64,000 bases of DNA from an uncultured Pelagibacteraceae bacterium (GCA_902611465.1 CACLZS010000002.1:89437-153436); one strand, 5' to 3'; positions 19,101 through 28,973 are shown, numbered from the stretch's first letter. Notes: generated by a model not told the origin, from the letters alone. Program-made: numbers and translations.

Positions 19101-20403
19101 AATTTTATTAGCATTTTTTTTTATAAGTGTTTTACTATTTTTTTTAGGATCTGGGATATGGGTGGCCATCAGTATGGTTGGAGTATCTTCAATAGGTATG
19201 ATTTTGTTTACTTCTAGACCAGTAGGTGATGCGATGGCTACAACTATATGGGGAGCTTCATCATCTTGGACACTAACAGCATTACCATTATTTGTGTGGA
19301 TGGGTGAAATTCTTTTTAGAACTAAATTATCAGAAAATTTATTTGAAGGATTGGCACCTTGGCTTCAGAAGTTACCAGGAGGTTTGATACACGTTAATGT
19401 TGTTGGTTGTGCCTTGTTTGCCGCTATCTCTGGATCATCTGCTGCAACAGTTGCTACAGTTGGAAAAATGTCAATTCCAGAACTAAGAAAAAGAAAATAT
19501 CCTGAAAAAATTTTGCTTGGAAGTTTGGCAGGCTCAGGAACTTTAGGTCTTTTAATTCCACCCTCAATAATTTTAATTATTTATGGTGTGACTGTTCAAG
19601 AATCAATTGCAAAACTGTTTATAGCTGGAATAATTCCAGGGATAATGATTGCTCTAATCTTTATGGGCTATGTAATTGTTTGGTCTTTATTAAATAAAAA
19701 TAAAATGCCAACTAACTATGAAAATTTTTCATTTTTAAATAAACTAAGTAAATCCAAACAATTAATTCCAGTAATTTTATTAATACTTGGCGTGATTGGT
19801 TCAATATATACTGGAATAGCAACAGCAACTGAGGCTGCATCTTTAGGTGTTGTTGGGGCTTTAATTCTCTCTTATTTTCAAAAGAGCTTAACTTTAAAAA
19901 CATTTAAAGACTCCTTGTTAGGAGCAACTAAAACCTCGTGTATGATTGCATTTATTTTAGCTGGGGCAACTTTCTTGTCACTTGCTATGGGATTTACAGG
20001 TTTGCCTAGAAATCTAGCGTTGTGGATACAGAATATGGAGTTATCACCATATGTATTAATATTTGTATTAATGATTTTTTACATAATTCTTGGGATGTTT
20101 CTTGATGGGATTTCTGCAGTTGTTCTAACAATGGCAATAATTGAACCAATGATAAGGCAGGCAGGCTTTGATATGATTTGGTTTGGAATATTTTTAGTTA
20201 TAGTTGTAGAAATGGCTCAAATTACACCACCTGTTGGTTTTAATCTATTTGTTCTTCAAGGAATGGCAAATAAAGATATGGGGTTTATAGCAAAGAGTGC
20301 TTTTCCATTATTTTTATTAATGATTTTTGCAGTTCTATTGATTGTACTGTTCCCTCAAATCGCTTTATGGATGCCCGAACAGATGATTCAAAATATCAAT
20401 TAG
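19093..20403 (+). CDS. dctM: TRAP transporter large permease DctM
   Basis: 436 residues, about 12 transmembrane segments, with the family's GSGSSAATVATVGKMSIPELRKR-type loop (seen as ISGSSAATVATVGK) and LIPPSIILIIYGV, and the second-half repeat ITPPVGFNLFVLQG. It performs the sodium-coupled translocation of the ligand delivered by DctP. It overlaps dctQ (coupled translation) and its stop overlaps the convergent TPR gene by four bases. Confidence 0.95.
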   Translation: MIEILLAFFFISVLLFFLGSGIWVAISMVGVSSIGMILFTSRPVGDAMATTIWGASSSWTLTALPLFVWMGEILFRTKLSENLFEGLAPWLQKLPGGLIHVNVVGCALFAAISGSSAATVATVGKMSIPELRKRKYPEKILLGSLAGSGTLGLLIPPSIILIIYGVTVQESIAKLFIAGIIPGIMIALIFMGYVIVWSLLNKNKMPTNYENFSFLNKLSKSKQLIPVILLILGVIGSIYTGIATATEAASLGVVGALILSYFQKSLTLKTFKDSLLGATKTSCMIAFILAGATFLSLAMGFTGLPRNLALWIQNMELSPYVLIFVLMIFYIILGMFLDGISAVVLTMAIIEPMIRQAGFDMIWFGIFLVIVVEMAQITPPVGFNLFVLQGMANKDMGFIAKSAFPLFLLMIFAVLLIVLFPQIALWMPEQMIQNIN

Positions 20404-20879
20404 TATTTTGATTTTTTTGTTCCTTCAATAATTTCTTTTAGCTCTTGATACTCTTCACAATTACAGCTTTTCAAAATTTCCAATCTTTCTTTTGCTAAAT
20501 CAATTCTGTTGGTTACAACATATAATTCACCTAGGTATTCATTTATACCAACGTGCTTTGGATCGACTTGCAAACCTAACAAATAATATTTTTCTCCTGC
20601 TTCAAAGTCTCCAAGTTTTCTAGTTGTAAAGCCTAGGTAGTTTAGTGTATCAGCTTGTAAGGGCTTTTCTTTGTCGAGTTTCAATAAAATTTTTTGAGCT
20701 TTTTCGTATCTTTTTAATGCTTTATCCATTTTATTTTTGGATTCATATTTCTTAGCGGCTTCAATTATTTTTACAGCATTTTTATAGCTTGGTTTTTTAT
20801 CTGATGAACTTGTTCCAGCAGCAAGAGTTTCAACAGTTAAAAAAAAGAATATAAAAAGAGTAAATAGTTTTCTAATCAT
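20400..20879 (-). CDS. Exported TPR-repeat protein
   Basis: 159 residues: signal peptide (KLFTLFIFFFLTVETLAA), then three TPR units including ADTLNYLGFTTRKLGDFEAGEKYYLLGLQVDP and NEYLGELYVVTNRIDLAKERLEIL. It ends in a small CNC motif and a lysine-rich tail. TPR proteins act as scaffolds; no partner can be named. It lies directly downstream of pxpA on the same strand (two bases between), so it may be cotranscribed. Confidence 0.75.
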   Translation of the reverse strand: MIRKLFTLFIFFFLTVETLAAGTSSSDKKPSYKNAVKIIEAAKKYESKNKMDKALKRYEKAQKILLKLDKEKPLQADTLNYLGFTTRKLGDFEAGEKYYLLGLQVDPKHVGINEYLGELYVVTNRIDLAKERLEILKSCNCEEYQELKEIIEGTKKSKY

Positions 20880-20881
20880 AA

Positions 20882-21655
20882 TTATATAAATTTTTTCATT
20901 TTATTTAGAGGCTTTAATTCTAAATTATTTTTTATCAAGTTTTCTCTTACCTGTTTTGCGGTCGAAAGAGAACTTGAATTATCTCCATGTATGCAAATTG
21001 AATCGATTTCACAAGGTATTTGTTTTCCACTGTGACAATTAAGAGTTTGGTTTTTTACCATATTGAATACGTGTTCTTTAGCTCGCTCAGGATCGGTTAT
21101 TAGGGCATGATCCTTACTTCTTGACACAAGCGTTCCGTCGTCTTCATAATTTCTATCTGCAAAAATTTCACATGCGATTTTCATATTTAATTTTTTCGCT
21201 GCAATTTCCATTTTTGAACCTGTTGGTACTAAATAAATTATATCTTTATCAATACTATAAATAGTTTTTGCTAAAATTGTTGCTAGTTCAAGGTCCTCAC
21301 AGGCCATATTATTCAAGGCTCCATGTGGTTTAATATGAGATACCTTTTCATCTAATTTAATGGCAATATTTTGCAAAATTTCATATTGATCTATTAAAAG
21401 TTTAGAAATCTCATCAGCACCAAGATTAATCCGTTTTCTTCCGAAGTTTTCTGGATCATTGAAAGATGGATGTGCACCAATACTTACATTATTTTGCTTT
21501 GAAATCTCTACAACTTCTCTCATAGTTTCCTCATCGCCTGCGTGGTACCCACAAGCAACATTTGCAGAATTTACTATTTTGAGTAAATCGGGATCATTGT
21601 CATTTGAATGATGCTTTGATTTTTCACCTAAATCACAATTTAAATTAATTTCCAT
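20882..21655 (-). CDS. pxpA: 5-oxoprolinase subunit A (LamB/YcsF family)
   Basis: Part of the ATP-dependent PxpABC 5-oxoprolinase, which opens pyroglutamate to glutamate. The family opening INLNCDLGE, ANVACGYHAGDE, GAHPSFNDPENFGR, and the late IHGDN are all present; length about 257 residues is typical. The ATG at 21655 (Met-Glu-Ile-Asn-Leu-Asn) is chosen because the family starts there. An upstream ATG at 21679 adds eight unconserved residues. It is divergent from pxpBC, with only 27 bases between starts. Confidence 0.92.
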   Translation of the reverse strand: MEINLNCDLGEKSKHHSNDNDPDLLKIVNSANVACGYHAGDEETMREVVEISKQNNVSIGAHPSFNDPENFGRKRINLGADEISKLLIDQYEILQNIAIKLDEKVSHIKPHGALNNMACEDLELATILAKTIYSIDKDIIYLVPTGSKMEIAAKKLNMKIACEIFADRNYEDDGTLVSRSKDHALITDPERAKEHVFNMVKNQTLNCHSGKQIPCEIDSICIHGDNSSSLSTAKQVRENLIKNNLELKPLNKMKKFI

Positions 21656-21682
21656 ACTATAAAGCTTAAAGTATAACATGAC

Positions 21683-22354
21683 ATGATTAAAAATATATCA
21701 AATCTTGGTGACGCAGCATTGTACTGTGACTTTGGTACCGAGGTAAATAAAGAAATAAACAGAAATGTTATAAATTATTTTAATAATTTAAGAGATAGTA
21801 ATTTTTTAGGTATTACAAATATTACACCAAGTTATAATAAACTAGTAATTAGTTTTGATTTAAAAATTACGAGTTTTGCTAAATTAAAAAAACAAGTTGA
21901 AAATCTAGAGTTAAAAAAAAAAATTAATTCAAAAAATAATCTAATTAAAATCCCAGTTTGTTGTACGGAGGAATTTGCATTAGATATAAAACGTTTACAA
22001 AAATTACTAAAAATAAATGAGGCAAAAATTTATGAAACATTCTTTTCAAAAAATTATTATTGTTATATGACAGGTTTTATTGCGGGAATGCCATTCTTAG
22101 GAGATATGGATAAATCTCTTTTTGCAAAGCGTTTAGAAACACCACGAGTTAAGGTCCCAAAAAATTCTATAGGTATAACAGAGCAATTTTGTAATATTTA
22201 TACTTTTGAAAGTCCAGGTGGTTGGAATATAATTGGCAAAACTTCAGTTGATATTTTTGATAATAAAAAAAATACTGAACCAAATCTAATCAATCCAGGT
22301 GATACAATATCATTTTACCCAATTTCTAAACAAGAGTATGAAAAAAAAATATGA
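21683..22354 (+). CDS. pxpB: 5-oxoprolinase subunit B (KipI-like)
   Basis: 223-residue subunit related to allophanate hydrolase domain 1/KipI. The conserved GFIAGMPFLGDMD and LETPRVKVPKNSIGIT segments and the FESPGGWNIIGKT segment are visible. It forms a complex with PxpC, and the stop overlaps the pxpC start by four bases. Together with pxpA on the other strand it completes the PxpABC enzyme. Confidence 0.9.
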   Translation: MIKNISNLGDAALYCDFGTEVNKEINRNVINYFNNLRDSNFLGITNITPSYNKLVISFDLKITSFAKLKKQVENLELKKKINSKNNLIKIPVCCTEEFALDIKRLQKLLKINEAKIYETFFSKNYYCYMTGFIAGMPFLGDMDKSLFAKRLETPRVKVPKNSIGITEQFCNIYTFESPGGWNIIGKTSVDIFDNKKNTEPNLINPGDTISFYPISKQEYEKKI

Positions 22355-23298
22355 ATAAAAACTATTTTGAGGTATTGCGACCAGGAATCAATTCTACATT
22401 TCAAGACAATGGTAGAAATAACTTTTATCACATAGGCATACCTTTCAGTGGAGCAATGGATAATAGGAATTTTTTATTAGCAAATACCATTTCAAACAAT
22501 GGAATAAATAACCCAGTGCTAGAATTTGCATATCAAGGTCCAAAATTAAAATATATAGGAGAAAATATCTCCATCAATGTTACTGGAGATGTTAATTTTA
22601 AAATTATAAGAAAAAACAAAAATTTAGAATTTAGTTGTTACGAAAATATTGTTTTAGAAAATAATGATTGCTTAGATATACTGTCTACCAATCGATCAGT
22701 ATATGGCTATTTATCTATTGGAGGTACATTTGAGGTAGATTATTATTTAAATAGCTGTTCTACAAATACTAAAGCTAAAATTGGCGCAAATAGTGGAGAA
22801 AAACTTGAGAAAGGACAAATAATTCAATTAAAAAATATAAAAAAAATCCTGCCAAAAAATAAAATAGAATACCTAAATTCAAAAATTGAAAATATTAGAA
22901 TAATAAAAGGACCTCATTTTGATTATTTTTCAAAGGATGCAATAGATTTATTTTTTAGTAATGAATTTAATGTGACAAAATTAAGTGACCGTATGGGAAT
23001 AAGACTTAAAGGACCTAAGATTAGTAATATTAAAAATACAAATATAAAGTCAGAGGGGTTAGTGAAGGGTGTTATCCAAATCACTGCAGATGGGGATCCA
23101 ATAATTATGCTATCTGATCATGGAACTATAGGGGGTTACCCTAAGATTGCAGTTGTAATAAGTGCTGATTATGACAAACTAGTACAAATACCTCCAGGAT
23201 CAAAAATTAAATTCAAAGAAATTAATTTAAAAGATGCAGAAACTATTTTTAAGTTGTATGAGATGGAAACTCAAAATTTGATTTCCAATATTAAATGA
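22351..23298 (+). CDS. pxpC: 5-oxoprolinase subunit C (KipA/biotin-dependent carboxyltransferase-like)
   Basis: 315 residues with the family marks LRPGINSTFQDNGRNNFYHIG, GIPFSGAMDNRNFLLAN, and late DRMGIRLKGP, QITADGDPIIMLSDHGTIGGYPKIA. It is the catalytic partner of PxpB in ATP-dependent 5-oxoproline cleavage. It overlaps the upstream pxpB and downstream EamA genes by four bases each, so the three are one translationally coupled unit. Confidence 0.9.
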   Translation: MNKNYFEVLRPGINSTFQDNGRNNFYHIGIPFSGAMDNRNFLLANTISNNGINNPVLEFAYQGPKLKYIGENISINVTGDVNFKIIRKNKNLEFSCYENIVLENNDCLDILSTNRSVYGYLSIGGTFEVDYYLNSCSTNTKAKIGANSGEKLEKGQIIQLKNIKKILPKNKIEYLNSKIENIRIIKGPHFDYFSKDAIDLFFSNEFNVTKLSDRMGIRLKGPKISNIKNTNIKSEGLVKGVIQITADGDPIIMLSDHGTIGGYPKIAVVISADYDKLVQIPPGSKIKFKEINLKDAETIFKLYEMETQNLISNIK

Positions 23299-24173
23299 AT
23301 TTTCTTTCAAAGATACCAGGTCCATTATTAATCTTTTTTGGCGCATTTTGTCTAAGTTTTGGTGGGTTGATTGTTAAATCATTTGAAGGATCAACTTTAT
23401 GGCAAATCTTATTTTGGAGACAGGTTTTTTTTATAATTGTTGTAACTATTTTTTTAATTGTAACTTACAAAAGAGAGGTATTTAAAAAAATTTATGTATC
23501 GGGAGTTCCTGGTTTAATTGGTGGAATTATATTGGGTATTGGATTTAGCAGTTATGTCTTTGCTATGTACAATACTACAGTTGCAAATACAAATTTCATA
23601 ATACAAACACAAACAATTTTCTTAGCAATATTTGGATATTTTTTTTTGAAAGAAAAAATTTCAAAAATTACTTTAGCTTCTATTATTTTAGCAATTTCTG
23701 GATTAATTTTAATGCTAGGAAATACTCTATCAAGTGGACAAATGTCTGGAAATATTGTTGCCTTTGTTATGCCTATTACCTTTGCAACTCTAATTTTAAT
23801 TGTAAGAAGATATCCCCATGTGGATATGGTACCCCTACAATTAATCGCAGGAATAGTTGCAATGATAATAGGTTTTTTAGCTTCAACAAAAATTTCTATA
23901 TCTTTAAATGATATGTTTTTGGCATTTTTGTCTGGGACATTTCAAATAGGACTTGGCTTTATTTTAATAACAATTGGTGCGAGAAAAACTCTATCAGCTA
24001 TGGTTGGCATAATAATGCTTACAGAGGCAATACTTGGTCCTCTTTGGGCTTGGCTATTTGTAAATGAAAACCCTTCATTCTACGTATTAATAGGAGGAAG
24101 CATTATAATTTTTGCAGTTTTTCTACAATTTGTCTCATCCTTTACAAAGGAAAATAAATATAATCCTCAATAA
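23295..24173 (+). CDS. EamA-type drug/metabolite transporter
   Basis: 292 residues with ten hydrophobic helices arranged as two EamA repeats, the first ending in FFLKEKISKITLASIILAISGLILM and the second in WLFVNENPSFYVLIGGSIII. Family members usually export metabolites such as amino acids. Four-base overlap with pxpC suggests a transporter connected with 5-oxoproline or glutamate, but the substrate is unknown. It ends at the first base of the next gene's start codon. Confidence 0.85.
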   Translation: MNFLSKIPGPLLIFFGAFCLSFGGLIVKSFEGSTLWQILFWRQVFFIIVVTIFLIVTYKREVFKKIYVSGVPGLIGGIILGIGFSSYVFAMYNTTVANTNFIIQTQTIFLAIFGYFFLKEKISKITLASIILAISGLILMLGNTLSSGQMSGNIVAFVMPITFATLILIVRRYPHVDMVPLQLIAGIVAMIIGFLASTKISISLNDMFLAFLSGTFQIGLGFILITIGARKTLSAMVGIIMLTEAILGPLWAWLFVNENPSFYVLIGGSIIIFAVFLQFVSSFTKENKYNPQ

Positions 24174-25411
24174 TGAAATTAGCTATTATAGGCTCTGGCA
24201 TATCAGGTCTAAGTGCAGCGTATAGTTTATCTAAAAAATATAAAGTAGATCTATTTGAGAAAGAAGACCATTTTGGAGGCCATTCTCATACTATAGATGT
24301 TAATGTTGGAGACAATATAGTCCCTGTTGATATAGGCTTTATTGTATTTAATAAAAAAACCTATCCAAATTTAATAAATTTTTTTCAAGAAAATGATATT
24401 GCTATAGAAGAAAGCAATATGTCATTCTCAGTATCTGTAAGAGACTCAAATATAGAATATTGTGGAAAAGGTCTTTCTGGAATTTTTAGCAATAAATCAA
24501 ACTTGTTAAACATAAAATTTTTGAAGATGTTTTTTACTATAATCAGTTTTTATAAACAAAGTGAAAACCAAGATCCAATAAACGAAAATATTTCTTTAGG
24601 TAGTTATTTAGACAATTTAAAATTGTCAGAGTATTTTATCAAATTCCATATTATTCCTATGGTATCAGCTATATGGTCAATGCCTCCTTACGAGGCAAAA
24701 CAAATGCCATTGAAATTTTTTTTTAAATTTTTTCAAAATCATGGATTATTCAAATTAAAAGATCGACCACAATGGTTCACAGTTTCCAAAAGAAGTAGAA
24801 CATATGTAGATAAAATTCTAAGTAAAATCAGTGGCGAATATTATAAAAATTATAATATTAATAAAATTAAAAGAATTGGATCAGGAGTTCAGGTTTATTA
24901 TGGAGATAAAAATGAATATTTTACTTACGATAAAGTTGTATTGGCCACTCATGCTAATCAAGCCCTTTCTTTAATTGAAAATCCTGAAGAAATAGAAAAT
25001 AAGATCTTAAGTAATTTTAAATATAAAACAAATGAGGCTATAGTCCATGAGGATATAAGTTATATGCCAAATAATAAAAGTGCTTGGTGTTCATGGAATT
25101 CCTCGATCGAGTCTGAGAATAGTGAAAAAAATTCAATTACTTATTGGTTAAACCTATTACAAAATTTGAATATAAATAAAAATATTTTTTTAACATTAAA
25201 TCCTTATTTAGAAATACCTGAAGATAAAATAATCCGAAAAGTTATATTTACACACCCTTACTTTGATCAAAATGCAATCAATAGTCAGAAAGATCTTCAC
25301 CTAATTCAAAATAAAAATAATATTTTATTTTGTGGTAGTTATTTTGGCTATGGATTCCATGAAGATGGTATAAAATCATCAATAGATATGATTAAGTATA
25401 TAAATGCTTAA
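24173..25411 (+). CDS. FAD-dependent amine-oxidase-like oxidoreductase
   Basis: 412 residues of the COG2907-type predicted NAD/FAD-binding protein. N-terminal dinucleotide fold AIIGSGISGLSAAYSLSKKYKVDLFEKEDHFGGH gives the FAD-binding GxGxxG and Glu; the C-terminal FCGSYFGYGFHEDGIKS is typical. This family nearly always sits next to a DUF1365 protein and a cyclopropane-fatty-acid synthase-like methyltransferase, as here (overlaps of 8 and 14 bases). The set is implicated in lipid modification under photooxidative stress; the reaction of this member is not proven. Confidence 0.85.
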   Translation: MKLAIIGSGISGLSAAYSLSKKYKVDLFEKEDHFGGHSHTIDVNVGDNIVPVDIGFIVFNKKTYPNLINFFQENDIAIEESNMSFSVSVRDSNIEYCGKGLSGIFSNKSNLLNIKFLKMFFTIISFYKQSENQDPINENISLGSYLDNLKLSEYFIKFHIIPMVSAIWSMPPYEAKQMPLKFFFKFFQNHGLFKLKDRPQWFTVSKRSRTYVDKILSKISGEYYKNYNINKIKRIGSGVQVYYGDKNEYFTYDKVVLATHANQALSLIENPEEIENKILSNFKYKTNEAIVHEDISYMPNNKSAWCSWNSSIESENSEKNSITYWLNLLQNLNINKNIFLTLNPYLEIPEDKIIRKVIFTHPYFDQNAINSQKDLHLIQNKNNILFCGSYFGYGFHEDGIKSSIDMIKYINA

Positions 25412-26180
25412 AAGCTCTAAGATATACGTAGGAAAAGTAATACACAGACGATTTAAACCTAAAAATCATTATTTTAAATATAGGGTTTTTTCATTATTGA
25501 TAGACTTAGATGATCTAAATGAAATTGATAATAAAATTAAGTTATTTTCATACAATAAATTCAATATTATTAGTTTTTTTGACAAAGACCATGGGGATAG
25601 AGATGGTACATCTTTAAAAAACTGGGTAAAAAAAAAACTAGAAAATATTGGTGTCGATAATAAAGAGATTAAAATCAAATTATTCTGTTATCCAAGAATC
25701 CTAGGTTACGTATTTAATCCTCTAAGTGTTTTTTTTATATATGATAAGAACGATAAAATAATCTCTATATTTTATGAGGTTAAAAATACATTTGGTGAAC
25801 AACACACATACATTTTCAAAGCTGAAGATAATGAAACTTTAAGAAATGGTTGTGTAAAAAAATTTCATGTATCGCCCTTCATAGATATGGAGTGTAATTA
25901 TAAATTTAGAGTAAATAAGCCCTCAGACAAAATATCAGTTATAATTGACCAATCTGATAATGATGGTAAACTTTTATTCGCTTCCCAGGACGGTACTGCA
26001 AAAGAATTTAGTAATAAAAATCTATTTGTTTCCTATATTTTTCACCCCTTGATGACGTTTAAAGTTATTGTCGCAATCCACTATGAGGCATTTAAACTAT
26101 GGTTAAAAGGAATAAAGTTTATTAAAAAAAAAATAAATATTAAAAATAATAGTTCGGTAGAAAAAAGTGAATTTGAATAA
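25404..26180 (+). CDS. DUF1365 protein
   Basis: 258 residues matching the DUF1365 pattern: SKIYVGKVIHRRFKPKNHYFKYRVF at the start, LFCYPRILGYVFNPLSVFF in the middle, KEFHVSPFID-like KKFHVSPFIDMECNYKF, and a C-terminal HPLMTFKVIVAIHYEAFKLWLKG. No biochemical function is established to my knowledge; genomic linkage is to CFA-like methyltransferases. It overlaps both neighbours. Confidence 0.85.
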   Translation: MLKSSKIYVGKVIHRRFKPKNHYFKYRVFSLLIDLDDLNEIDNKIKLFSYNKFNIISFFDKDHGDRDGTSLKNWVKKKLENIGVDNKEIKIKLFCYPRILGYVFNPLSVFFIYDKNDKIISIFYEVKNTFGEQHTYIFKAEDNETLRNGCVKKFHVSPFIDMECNYKFRVNKPSDKISVIIDQSDNDGKLLFASQDGTAKEFSNKNLFVSYIFHPLMTFKVIVAIHYEAFKLWLKGIKFIKKKINIKNNSSVEKSEFE

Positions 26181-27339
26181 ATTATCAGACAAAATTGTCT
26201 TTAACTCACTAAAATTTATTAAACATGGAAATTTAAAAATAACAAACCATGATGGAAAAGAATATACTTTCGGAAATAGTAACGTAAGATTAAATGCTGA
26301 TCTCAAAATAAATAAACCAGGTTTAACTTTTAAAATCATCAAAAATGGAAGTGTAGGTCTGGCAGAAGCATATATGGATAATTATTTTGAGACAAATAAT
26401 TTAACTAATCTTATAGAGCTAGCGGCAAAAAATATAAAAATAGTTCATAAATTTTCTGGCTCTTTCGATCTTTCAATATTTAATAAAATCAAAGGTTTGT
26501 TTATTAAAAATAATAAATCTAGGAGTAAAGAAAATATTAGAAAGCATTACGATTTAGGGAATGAATTTTTCTCATTATGGCTTGATAAAACCCTAACTTA
26601 TTCAAGTGCAATTTTTGACAAAAGTAATGATTTGGAAAAAGCTCAGTTAAATAAATATAAAAAACTCTCGAGTCTTGTTAAGCCTAAATCAGGGGATAAG
26701 ATGCTTGAGATTGGTTGTGGGTGGGGAGGATTTGCAGAATATATTGGAAAAAATTATGATGTAAAGTTAGATTGTATAACAATCTCCAAAAAACAATACG
26801 AATATTCAAAAGAAAGAATTCACAATGAAGGTTTGAATGAAAAAATAAATATACAAATGTTAGATTTTAGAGATGTTAAGAATAATTATAATTCAATAGC
26901 CTCTATAGAAATGATAGAAGCGGTAGGGCAGAGTTATTTAAAAAATTATTTTAATACTATTAAAGAAAACTTAGTTGATGGAGGAACAGCAGCTATACAA
27001 TCAATTACTATAGATGACTCCATCTATGATAGATATAAAAGTAAAACTGATTTTATCCAAAAATATATTTTTCCTGGTGGTTTTTTACCTAGTAAAAATG
27101 AGTTAGTAAATCTAGCAAATCAATCTGGACTTAAGTTTGAAAATTGTAATTCTTATGGTGATCATTACTCAAATACACTAAATATATGGAGAGAAGAGTT
27201 CTTAGAAAAATGGGAACAAATTTCATCACAAGGCTTTGACAATACTTTTAAAAGAATGTGGAATTTTTATTTATCTTATTGTGAAGCAGGTTTTAAATCA
27301 AAAAATCTAGACTTAATCCAATTTGCTCTTCAAAAATAA
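26167..27339 (+). CDS. Cyclopropane-fatty-acyl-phospholipid synthase family methyltransferase
   Basis: SAM-dependent enzyme that modifies double bonds of membrane lipid acyl chains. 390 residues: an N-terminal lipid-binding part, then NIRKHYDLGNEFFSLWLD, the SAM motif LEIGCGWGGFAEYI, TISKKQYEYS, and SIEMIEAVG. The GTG at 26167 lies 14 bases inside the DUF1365 gene. It could make cyclopropane rings or, given its cluster partners, methylated precursors of furan fatty acids; sequence alone does not decide. Confidence 0.88.
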   Translation: MNLNKLSDKIVFNSLKFIKHGNLKITNHDGKEYTFGNSNVRLNADLKINKPGLTFKIIKNGSVGLAEAYMDNYFETNNLTNLIELAAKNIKIVHKFSGSFDLSIFNKIKGLFIKNNKSRSKENIRKHYDLGNEFFSLWLDKTLTYSSAIFDKSNDLEKAQLNKYKKLSSLVKPKSGDKMLEIGCGWGGFAEYIGKNYDVKLDCITISKKQYEYSKERIHNEGLNEKINIQMLDFRDVKNNYNSIASIEMIEAVGQSYLKNYFNTIKENLVDGGTAAIQSITIDDSIYDRYKSKTDFIQKYIFPGGFLPSKNELVNLANQSGLKFENCNSYGDHYSNTLNIWREEFLEKWEQISSQGFDNTFKRMWNFYLSYCEAGFKSKNLDLIQFALQK

Positions 27340-27347
27340 AAAATACT

Positions 27348-27884
27348 ATGAAAATAAAACATTTATTATTGATAATATTCTCAGTATTGATTACAAGTTG
27401 TTCATCAAACCAAGCAATGAAACCAGAAGATTTCAAAAACCAAAAACCTAGATTAATAATAGAAGAGTATTTATCTGGAAATGTAAAAGCATGGGGAATT
27501 TTACAAAATAGATCAGGTAAAGTGACAAGACAATTTTCTGCAGACCTAGATGGAAAGTGGGATGGAAAACAATTGATACTTGACGAAAAATTTGTTTGGA
27601 ACGATGGAGAAATTCAAAATAGGCAATGGACAATCAATAAAATCGACGAACACAACTATGAAGGTACTGCTGGAGATGTAGTTGGAATTGCAAAAGGTTT
27701 TTCTTATGGTCCTGCATTTAAGTTTGAATATGTACTGTTAGTTCCTGTAAAAGGAAGAGAAATGAAAATAACTTTTGATGATTGGATCTTTATGCAAGAT
27801 GAAAGAGTAGCAATTAATAGAGCAAAAATGACAAAGTTTGGTATTAAAGTTGCAGAATTAACTGTGATGTTTGTAAAAGATTAA
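27348..27884 (+). CDS. DUF3833 lipoprotein
   Basis: 178 residues with a lipoprotein signal (LLLIIFSVLITSC, lipobox cysteine at residue 18), then a DUF3833-type beta-rich domain containing GNVKAWGILQNRSGKVTRQF, GKWDGKQLILDE and DEHNYEGTAGDVVGIAKG. The family travels with the FAD oxidoreductase/DUF1365/CFA cluster. Probably anchored in the outer membrane and lipocalin-like; function unknown. It converges with the SDR gene. Confidence 0.85.
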   Translation: MKIKHLLLIIFSVLITSCSSNQAMKPEDFKNQKPRLIIEEYLSGNVKAWGILQNRSGKVTRQFSADLDGKWDGKQLILDEKFVWNDGEIQNRQWTINKIDEHNYEGTAGDVVGIAKGFSYGPAFKFEYVLLVPVKGREMKITFDDWIFMQDERVAINRAKMTKFGIKVAELTVMFVKD

Positions 27885-27886
27885 AT

Positions 27887-28642
27887 TTATTTTTTTTGAA
27901 GCTTCGTCATTTTTCTTATCAAATATAAGTAGATCCCATTTGGCAAAATCTTAAAAAATTTTAATATTAAAAATAAACTTCTAGGAAAAGCTATTTCAAA
28001 TGAATTTTTATTTATTAAACCATCATAAATCTGTTCAGCCGCATATTGTGTGGTTTTTAAAAATGGCATTTTAAATGTGTTTTTATCCGTAAGTCTTGTT
28101 TTGATAAATCCAGGGCTGACTAGACATACGCGAACATCATATCTTTGAAAATCAAGATATAAACTTTCTGCTAAATTAATAAGAGCTGCTTTTGCAGGCC
28201 CATAGGCAGTTGAATTTGGCAATCCTCTGTATCCTGCAGTAGAAGATACAATAGATATAACTCCTTGCCTTTTTTCTTTGTAATATTTTTCAACAGCTTT
28301 AATACAATTTATGGTTCCAATATAATTCACATTCGTAACATCAATTATATTCTGAAGATCAAAATCCTTCTCTTTTTCAGGCTCATAAATTGCAGTAGAA
28401 AAAAAACAAATATCAACTTTATTGTATTTCTCTAAAATAGTTTTAAAAACTGAATTACATGCTTCATAATCAACAATATCTAATTTCAAATAATCAATAT
28501 TTTCATTTTTATCTGAAATATCTTTTAAGACTTCCTCACGTCTTGATGATATAATTACCTGCCATCCTTTATTTGCAAACTTTAATGCAACTGCTTTTCC
28601 TATTCCACTGCTACCGCCAGTTATCCAAATTACTTTTTTCAT
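27887..28642 (-). CDS. Short-chain dehydrogenase/reductase
   Basis: 251 residues, classical SDR: NAD(P) motif TGGSSGIGKAVALKF, the acidic/basic discriminator ISSRREE suggesting NADP, catalytic Ser in SIVSSTAGYRGLPNS, and Tyr-x3-Lys in TAYGPAKAALI. The C-terminus has a hydrophobic/basic segment (SLFLILKFFKILPNGIYLYLIRKM), suggesting membrane association. It is part of the photoprotection-like cluster by position; substrate unknown. Confidence 0.85.
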   Translation of the reverse strand: MKKVIWITGGSSGIGKAVALKFANKGWQVIISSRREEVLKDISDKNENIDYLKLDIVDYEACNSVFKTILEKYNKVDICFFSTAIYEPEKEKDFDLQNIIDVTNVNYIGTINCIKAVEKYYKEKRQGVISIVSSTAGYRGLPNSTAYGPAKAALINLAESLYLDFQRYDVRVCLVSPGFIKTRLTDKNTFKMPFLKTTQYAAEQIYDGLINKNSFEIAFPRSLFLILKFFKILPNGIYLYLIRKMTKLQKK

Positions 28643-28679
28643 CTATTTTCTTTGTTTTATCTCATAAATTTTTATCGAC

Positions 28680-28973
28680 ATGCGACAAGAATTGAATAGT
28701 ATTAATTATATTGAGAACTATATCAACCATATGTTCAAAATTATAATCATATATGAGTTAATTTTCGTCGCGTTTTGGAATGTTCTTTATTATTCTAACT
28801 CTGGAGTAGAGAACTGGTTCCAAGAAAAAATTTTGACAGCCATCTTTGTGTTTCTATCTACCATGGCTTTAGGACTAACTTTAATTTATGTGATTTATTA
28901 TAGTTTAAAAATTACAGGGCTATCAAAAATCTTAAAATCACTTAAAGATCCTAGAAAAAATAATACACAATAA
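28680..28973 (+). CDS. Small membrane protein of unknown function
   Basis: 97 residues with two hydrophobic segments (about 19-38 and 51-74) and a basic C-terminus (KILKSLKDPRKNN). I do not recognise the family. It is divergent from the SDR gene and ends one base before the convergent DUF2256 stop. An internal ATG at 28731 is an alternative start. Confidence 0.6.
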   Translation: MRQELNSINYIENYINHMFKIIIIYELIFVAFWNVLYYSNSGVENWFQEKILTAIFVFLSTMALGLTLIYVIYYSLKITGLSKILKSLKDPRKNNTQ

